NCBI RefSeq assembly: GCF_023715745.1
Contig: NZ_JAMBOV010000002.1
Location: forward strand, 372,001 to 436,000
Length of the DNA: 64,000 nt
Origin: Microbacterium oleivorans
GTDB taxonomy: Bacteria; Actinomycetota; Actinomycetes; Actinomycetales; Microbacteriaceae
Direction: 5' to 3'
Numbering within the stretch: the stretch's first letter is position 1; the number at the start of each line of letters is the position of its first letter. Both the position numbers and the translations under genes were made by a program. This document shows, piece by piece, positions 59,297-64,000 of this stretch. The notes beneath the pieces were generated by a model. It ran no database searches, was not told the DNA's origin, and saw only the letters and a program-made list of their open reading frames with translations.

Positions 59297-59969
59297 CGAT
59301 CTGTCAGCCCCCGGCCTCGGCTACACGCTCTTCTCGATCCTGGCCGGCCCCCGCCCGCGCGTCGCCGCATCGAGCGCCGACCTCGACGCACTGCGCACGG
59401 CCGTCGACGCGCTGCCCGCCTCCGAGGTGACCCTCCGCGGGTTCTACGACGTCACCGGGATGCGAGCCGAGGCGGACGTGATGGTGTGGCTCCACGGAGA
59501 GGACCCGGCAGCTCTCCAGAAGGCGCTGCGCGGCCTCCGCCGCACCCCCGTGCTCGCGGCCTTCACGAACGTGTGGAGCGCGATGGGCGTGCACCGCGAG
59601 GCCGAGTTCAACAAGCGTCACGTCCCCGGGTACCTGCGCGGCGAGCACGCCCGCGGGTGGCTCTGCCTCTACCCCTTCGTCCGCAGCTACGAGTGGTACC
59701 TGCTGCCCGAGGAGGAGCGCTCCCGCATGCTCGCCGAGCACGGCCGCAAGGGCGCCGCCTTCCGCGACGTCGTCGCCAACACCGTCTCGACGTTCGGCCT
59801 CAGCGATTACGAGTGGCTCCTCCCGCTCGAGAGCGACGACCCGATCAGCCTCGTCGACATGATGCGTGAGCTGCGTGCCACCGACGCGCGTCGTCACGTG
59901 CGCGAGGAGGTTCCGTTCTACACGGGACGGCGCGTGGAGATCGACGAGCTGGCGGAGGTGCTGTCGTGA
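59286..59969 (+). CDS. hemQ: Coproheme decarboxylase HemQ (ChdC)
   Basis: A 227-residue enzyme that makes two oxidative decarboxylations of coproheme, the last step of the coproporphyrin-dependent pathway. Family pieces are GLGYTLFSILAG, FYDVTGMRAEADVMVWLHG, FNKRHVPGYLRGEHARGWLC and YPFVRSYEWYLLPEEERSRM followed by AEHGRKG. AAGGAG seven bases before the ATG fixes the start; it overlaps hemY by 11 bases. The presence of HemQ, with HemY and HemH, shows heme is made through coproheme rather than protoporphyrin. Confidence 0.93.
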   Translation: MSADDLSAPGLGYTLFSILAGPRPRVAASSADLDALRTAVDALPASEVTLRGFYDVTGMRAEADVMVWLHGEDPAALQKALRGLRRTPVLAAFTNVWSAMGVHREAEFNKRHVPGYLRGEHARGWLCLYPFVRSYEWYLLPEEERSRMLAEHGRKGAAFRDVVANTVSTFGLSDYEWLLPLESDDPISLVDMMRELRATDARRHVREEVPFYTGRRVEIDELAEVLS

Positions 59970-61204
59970 GCGCCCAGAACATCGGGTCCCAGGGCGCGGG
60001 GTTCCGCCCGAAGCCACCCCGCGCATCGGGGGTGGTCGTGGCCGACGGCTGCGTCATCCCGAACGCGACGGAGGGGACCTGCGCGGGAGAGCCGCACGCC
60101 ACCACGCCGGTGGCCTACGACGGCATCCTCCTGCTCGGATTCGGCGGCCCCGAGGGACAAGACGACGTCATCCCGTTCCTGCGCAACGTCACCGCCGGCC
60201 GCGGCATCCCCGACGAGCGTCTCGAGGAGGTCGCCCACCACTACCGCCACTTCGGCGGGGTGTCTCCCATCAACGAGCACAACCGCGAGCTCAAAGCCGC
60301 CTTGGACGCCGAGCTCGCCTCGCGCGGACTCGACCTGCCGGTCTACTGGGGCAATCGCAACTGGATGCCGTACGTCACCGACGCGATCGACTCCGCCGTC
60401 GCCGACGGCCGGCGCACGCTCCTCGCGATCGCCACGAGCGCGTACAGCTCGTACTCGTCGTGCCGCCAGTACCGCGAGGATCTCGCGGACGCCGTCGAGG
60501 CCACCGGCCACCAGACGGACGTGCAGATCGACAAGGTCCGCCAGTTCTTCGACCACCCCGGGTTCGTCGCGCCGTTCGTCGACGGCATCCGTGCGGCGAT
60601 CGCCGAACTCGCCGAGCGCGGTGTCACCGACCTCGCGAACGACGTCGAGATCCTGTTCTCGACGCACTCGATCCCGACCTCCGACGCCGACCGCTCCGGC
60701 CCGCCGGAGCGAGGCTTCGGACCCGGCGGGGCGTACGTCGCCCAGCACCTCGCGGTCGGTGAGGAGATCATCTCGCGGCTCGCTTTCCCGGGCGCCTGGC
60801 AGCTGGTCTTCCAGAGCCGCTCCGGCCCGCCGCAGGTGCCCTGGCTCGAGCCCGACATCAACGACGCGATGCAGGAGCTGCCGGGTCGGGGACGCAAGGC
60901 CGTCCTCATCGTGCCGCTCGGGTTCGTGAGCGACCACATGGAGGTCATGTGGGACCTCGACACCGAGGCGATGGAGACCGCGGAGGAGCTGGGGCTCATC
61001 GCCGTCCGCACCGCGACCCCCAGCACGCACCCGGACTACGTCGCGGGTCTGGTCGACCTCGTCGAGGAGCGCCTGAACGGCACCCCCGCCGCCGAGCGCC
61101 CCGCCGTCACCGACCTCGGCCCCTGGTACGACGTGTGCCGCCCCGGATGCTGCGAGAACAAGCGTCTCGGCTTCCAGCCGGCACTCTCGGGGGTGGCACC
61201 GTGA
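59966..61204 (+). CDS. hemH: Coproporphyrin ferrochelatase HemH (CpfC) with C-terminal Fe-S motif
   Basis: A 412-residue ferrochelatase that inserts iron into coproporphyrin III. The core begins YDGILLLGFGGPEG at about residue 51, with HYRHFGGVSPINEHNREL, ILFSTHSIPTSDADRSGP (catalytic His) and LIVPLGFVSDHMEVMWDLD. The C-terminus carries Cys391, Cys395 and Cys396 (DVCRPGCCENKRLG) and SSCRQYRED in the middle, the four-Cys [2Fe-2S] arrangement of actinobacterial enzymes. About 48 residues precede the core; GTG at 59966 overlaps the hemQ stop, while GTG at 60110 would give a core-length protein but lacks a ribosome binding site. Confidence 0.9.
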   Translation: MSAQNIGSQGAGFRPKPPRASGVVVADGCVIPNATEGTCAGEPHATTPVAYDGILLLGFGGPEGQDDVIPFLRNVTAGRGIPDERLEEVAHHYRHFGGVSPINEHNRELKAALDAELASRGLDLPVYWGNRNWMPYVTDAIDSAVADGRRTLLAIATSAYSSYSSCRQYREDLADAVEATGHQTDVQIDKVRQFFDHPGFVAPFVDGIRAAIAELAERGVTDLANDVEILFSTHSIPTSDADRSGPPERGFGPGGAYVAQHLAVGEEIISRLAFPGAWQLVFQSRSGPPQVPWLEPDINDAMQELPGRGRKAVLIVPLGFVSDHMEVMWDLDTEAMETAEELGLIAVRTATPSTHPDYVAGLVDLVEERLNGTPAAERPAVTDLGPWYDVCRPGCCENKRLGFQPALSGVAP

Positions 61205-62118
61205 CCTCGGCGCTCCGCTTGGGCACCCGGGCGAGCCTGCTGGCGACGACCCAGTCGCAGCACGTGGCGGATGCTGTGGCGGCGGCATCCGGTCGGAGCG
61301 TGGAACTCGTGCCGATCACGAGCGAGGGCGACGTCCTCACCGGCCCGCTCGCGCAGATGGGCGGCACGGGCGTGTTCGCGACGGCGCTGCGGGATGCCCT
61401 CCTACGCGGCGAGTGCGACTTCCTCGTGCACTCGATGAAGGACCTGCCGACCGCGCCGTACCCCGGCATCGTCGTCGGCGCCGTCCCGGAGCGGGCCTCG
61501 CAGCGCGACGTCCTGCACTCACGCGACGGGCTCGCCCTCGACGCGCTGCCCGCGGGATCCCGCGTCGGCACCGGCTCACCGCGCCGCGTCGCCCAAGTGC
61601 GGGCGCGCCGCCCCGACCTGGTGGTCGAGGGCATCCGCGGCAACGTGGACAGCCGGCTGCGGAAGGTCGCCGAGGGGCAGTACGACGCCATCATCCTCGC
61701 CGAGGCGGGCCTCCGGCGCATCGGCCGCGACGCCGCCATCACCGAGGTGCTCGACTGGCCGACCTCGGCCGCGCAGGGCGCGCTCGCCGTCGAGGTCCGT
61801 GACGGCGACACCGCCGTCGCCGAGGCGGTCGCGCTCATCGAGGACGCCCGGACCGCCCACGCCGCGCATCTGGAGCGCGCCGTGCTGCGACGCCTCGAGG
61901 CCGGGTGCGCCGCACCGGTCGCCATCGACGCCGTCCACCACGGCGACGTGGTGACCCTGGTCGCGCACGTCTACGCCGAGGACGGTACGCGGTCGGTCAC
62001 GGCCGAGCGTCGCCTCGACCCGCACGTCGACCTCGACGCCGCCGCCGCCGACGTCGTCGCCGAACTCCTCGAGGGCGGTGCCGCCGACCTCGCCGATCTG
62101 GCGGGCACCTCCCGATGA
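61201..62118 (+). CDS. hemC: Hydroxymethylbilane synthase (porphobilinogen deaminase)
   Basis: A 305-residue enzyme joining four porphobilinogens into hydroxymethylbilane. LRLGTRASLLATTQSQHVAD opens the protein; Asp81 in HSMKDLPT is catalytic; VGTGSPRRVAQVRARRPDL and IRGNVDSRLRKV contact the chain; Cys236 in RLEAGCAAPVA carries the dipyrromethane cofactor. GTG at 61201 overlaps the hemH stop by four bases. Confidence 0.94.
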   Translation: MTSALRLGTRASLLATTQSQHVADAVAAASGRSVELVPITSEGDVLTGPLAQMGGTGVFATALRDALLRGECDFLVHSMKDLPTAPYPGIVVGAVPERASQRDVLHSRDGLALDALPAGSRVGTGSPRRVAQVRARRPDLVVEGIRGNVDSRLRKVAEGQYDAIILAEAGLRRIGRDAAITEVLDWPTSAAQGALAVEVRDGDTAVAEAVALIEDARTAHAAHLERAVLRRLEAGCAAPVAIDAVHHGDVVTLVAHVYAEDGTRSVTAERRLDPHVDLDAAAADVVAELLEGGAADLADLAGTSR

Positions 62119-62888
62119 CCGGGGGAGGCCTGCGCGGCGCCCACGTCCTCGTGCCGCGCGGCGGTGGGTGGGGCGACCGGGTCGCCGCCGACCTGCGCGC
62201 CCGTGGTGCCCAGCCGGTCGTCGCTCCCCTCATCTCCTCGGCCCCGCCCCGCGACACCGCGGCGCGTGATCGGGCGTTCGCGGCCCTGTCGGACGGAACC
62301 TACGCCTGGCTGTTCGTCACGAGCGCGGCGAGCGTCGATCAGCTGCGACAGCACGGGGTCCGCATCCCGGAGACGACCCGGATCGCCGCCGTGGGTCGCG
62401 CCACGGCGCGCGCCGTCGCCGAGGCCGGTTGGGAGGTGGACTTCGTGCCCGCCGGACCGTCGTCGGCCGCGGCGCTCGCTGCGCAGTGGTGCGCGGACCG
62501 GACGCCCGCGTCGACCGGCCGTTCCCTCGTCGTGCGCAGCGACCTCGCCCAAGCGGTCGTCAGTGACGAGCTCGAGGTGCGCGGCTTCGCCGTCGACGTC
62601 TGCATCGCCTACCGGACCGTCGGCGTGGACCTCGAGCCCGAGGTCGCGGGCGGTCTCCGCTCCGGCGCGATCGACGTCGTGCTGCTGACCTCGCTCAGTG
62701 TGGGCCGGGAGCTGCGCCGCCAGGTGGGGCGCTTGCCGGCATCCACACTCGTCGCCTCCATCGGACCGGGGACGACGCGCGATGCGGCCGTTCTCGGATT
62801 CACCGTCGCCCACACCGCACAGACCCAGAGCATCGACGCGTTGATCGCCGAGCTCGACGCCCATCTCCCCGTCAAGGAGTCGTCATGA
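62115..62888 (+). CDS. hemD: Uroporphyrinogen-III synthase
   Basis: A 257-residue two-lobed protein; the sequence is diverged, as is normal for HemD. Landmarks are VLVPRGGGWGDRVAADLRAR at the start, YAWLFVTSAASVDQL, RIAAVGRATARAVAEAGWEV, VVLLTSLSVGRELRRQV and the closing VASIGPGTTRDAAVLGFTVA. It cyclises hydroxymethylbilane with inversion of ring D. The call rests on both these motifs and its place between hemC and hemB, overlapping each by four bases. Confidence 0.88.
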   Translation: MTGGGLRGAHVLVPRGGGWGDRVAADLRARGAQPVVAPLISSAPPRDTAARDRAFAALSDGTYAWLFVTSAASVDQLRQHGVRIPETTRIAAVGRATARAVAEAGWEVDFVPAGPSSAAALAAQWCADRTPASTGRSLVVRSDLAQAVVSDELEVRGFAVDVCIAYRTVGVDLEPEVAGGLRSGAIDVVLLTSLSVGRELRRQVGRLPASTLVASIGPGTTRDAAVLGFTVAHTAQTQSIDALIAELDAHLPVKESS

Positions 62889-63880
62889 CCTCGTTCCCCA
62901 CCCGTCGCCTGCGCCGTCTGCGCGGCACGCCGGCTCTGCGCCGCCTCGCGGCCGAACACCACCTGGTGCCCTCGCAGCTCGTGCTCCCGGTCTTCGTCAA
63001 GGAGGGCATCACCGAGGCCCAGCCGATCGCCAGCATGCCCGGGGTCTCGCAGCATCCGCTCGACGCGATCGCCGACGTCGTCGATGAGGCCGCGGCCGCG
63101 GGGATCGGCGGGATCATGCTGTTCGGCGTCCCCGCCGTGCGCGACGCGGTCGGCAGCGGCGCTACGGACCCGGAGGGCATCCTCAACCGCGCGATCGCCG
63201 TCGCGGCGCGCGCCGCGGCCGGGCGGCTGACGGTGCAGGCCGACCTGTGCCTCGACGAGTTCACCGACCACGGCCACTGCGGTCTGCTGGCCGCCGACGG
63301 CTCGGTCGACAACGACGCGACGCTCGAGGTGTACGCCGAGATGGGTGTCGCGCAGGCTCGCGCCGGCGCCGACGTGCTCGGCCTGTCGGGGATGATGGAC
63401 GGCCAGGTCGCCGCGGTCCGCGCGGGACTGGATGCCGCAGGGTTCGCGCACGTGGCGATCCTCGCCTACTCCGCGAAGTACGCCTCCGCGTTCTACGGCC
63501 CGTTCCGCGACGCCGTCGAGTCGACCCTCCAGGGCGACCGTCGGACCTACCAGATGGACCCCGCCAACGCCCGCGAGGGCGTGGAGGAGGCACTCGTCGA
63601 CATCGCCGAGGGCGCCGACGTCGTCATGGTCAAGCCCGCCATGCCGTACCTCGACGTGCTCACCCGTGTCTCGGACCGCTCGAGCGTGCCCGTGTGGGCC
63701 TATCAGGTCTCGGGGGAGTACGCGATGATCGAGCACGCCGCCGCCGCCGGCCTCATCGACCGCGAGCGCGCGATCGGCGAGAGCCTCGTCGGCATCCGCC
63801 GTGCCGGTGCCGACGTCATCCTCACCTACTGGGCCGTCGAGGTCGCGCACTGGCTGCGCGCCGGGAAGGAACCCGCATGA
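62885..63880 (+). CDS. hemB: Delta-aminolevulinic acid dehydratase (porphobilinogen synthase)
   Basis: A 331-residue enzyme that condenses two 5-aminolevulinates into porphobilinogen. The active-site lysines are Lys198 in [13 protein letters not shown] and Lys250 in [10 protein letters not shown]. The metal loop reads [14 protein letters not shown], with Cys-x-Asp in place of the Cys-x-Cys of the zinc-type enzymes, so metal use may differ from E. coli HemB. ATG overlaps the hemD stop by four bases. Confidence 0.94.
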   Translation: MTSFPTRRLRRLRGTPALRRLAAEHHLVPSQLVLPVFVKEGITEAQPIASMPGVSQHPLDAIADVVDEAAAAGIGGIMLFGVPAVRDAVGSGATDPEGILNRAIAVAARAAAGRLTVQADLCLDEFTDHGHCGLLAADGSVDNDATLEVYAEMGVAQARAGADVLGLSGMMDGQVAAVRAGLDAAGFAHVAILAYSAKYASAFYGPFRDAVESTLQGDRRTYQMDPANAREGVEEALVDIAEGADVVMVKPAMPYLDVLTRVSDRSSVPVWAYQVSGEYAMIEHAAAAGLIDRERAIGESLVGIRRAGADVILTYWAVEVAHWLRAGKEPA

Positions 63881-64000
63881 GCCGCAACCAGGAGCTGTTC
63901 GACCGCGCCCGCGGAGTCATCCCCGGCGGCGTCGACTCGCCCGTCCGCGCCTACGGTTCCGTCGGCGGCACGCCGCGGTTCATGGTGTCGGCGCAGGGCG
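63877..64000 (+). CDS. hemL: Glutamate-1-semialdehyde 2,1-aminomutase, N-terminal fragment
   Basis: Only the first 41 residues lie in the window ([20 protein letters not shown], then [20 protein letters not shown]). This opening is distinctive for HemL, the PLP enzyme that makes 5-aminolevulinate from the HemA product. ATG overlaps the hemB stop by four bases, so it continues the heme operon. Confidence 0.9.
   Translation, partial: MSRNQELFDRARGVIPGGVDSPVRAYGSVGGTPRFMVSAQG

Noticed and set aside
60110..61204. hemH starting at GTG 60110
   Set aside because: It would give a core-length protein, but no ribosome binding site is present, whereas GTG 59966 overlaps the hemQ stop like every other junction in the operon.
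1..64000. Mobile elements, prophage, toxin-antitoxin or defence genes
   Set aside because: No transposase, integrase, phage structural, toxin-like or restriction-type protein was found; gene content and codon pattern are uniform.

Overview
The window looks like chromosome of a very GC-rich actinobacterium, most likely a Microbacterium or close relative in the Microbacteriaceae. The reasons are strong G/C third positions, frequent GTG starts, long ATGA/GTGA overlap chains, many apparently leaderless genes with a TANNNT -10 box six or seven bases before the start codon, and a coproporphyrin-type heme cluster. I see no rRNA, tRNA, CRISPR array, insertion sequence or prophage. Coding density is very high and no gap without a gene exceeds about 190 bp.

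Layout. 1-3870: a truncated secreted DUF1023-type hydrolase, a MarR regulator overlapping a small DoxX-like membrane protein, a DUF3817 membrane protein, an RsmC/RlmG-like methyltransferase and a second DoxX-like protein with an in-frame 18-bp minisatellite. It ends in a 21-bp perfect hairpin. 3880-11491: two adjacent xylose-type ABC importers (binding lipoprotein, single-domain ATPase, permease). The upstream copy is headed by a ROK repressor. 11534-12914: a NYN-LOTUS protein and an unknown protein. 13075-19146: a LacI repressor and the operon it probably controls, comprising a class II aldolase-like protein that has lost metal ligands, ChvE, MmsA, MmsB and a 46-residue membrane protein. Matching LacI-type operators lie in front of both units.

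19237-25862: a PLDc_N membrane protein, a Gfo/Idh/MocA oxidoreductase, an M20 peptidase and HrpA helicase. 25928-42281: the most striking block, a ten-gene same-strand operon (FHA, Ser/Thr kinase, 1992-residue Ig/FN3-like surface protein, MoxR, DUF58, transglutaminase-like, membrane-FHA, PP2C phosphatase, single-pass membrane protein, FHA-HTH). Seven of its nine junctions are short start/stop overlaps. It resembles the PFNA cluster reported in Bifidobacterium, here with extra FHA proteins and a transglutaminase domain missing its catalytic Cys and His. A protein O-mannosyltransferase follows upstream and shares an overlapping divergent promoter with rsmI.

44756-51973: a beta-galactoside operon (GH42 beta-galactosidase, binding protein, MalF-like and MalG-like permeases, no ATPase) divergent from its LacI regulator, with two mirrored operators between them. 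52021-55462: metG, tatD and a third LacI-family gene that overlaps hemA. 55459-64000: heme synthesis, with hemA diverging from hemE-hemY-hemQ-hemH-hemC-hemD-hemB-hemL. The latter form a chain of overlapping genes for the coproporphyrin-dependent pathway. hemE has no ATG/GTG/TTG at the expected place and may start at ATT. The window cuts hemL.
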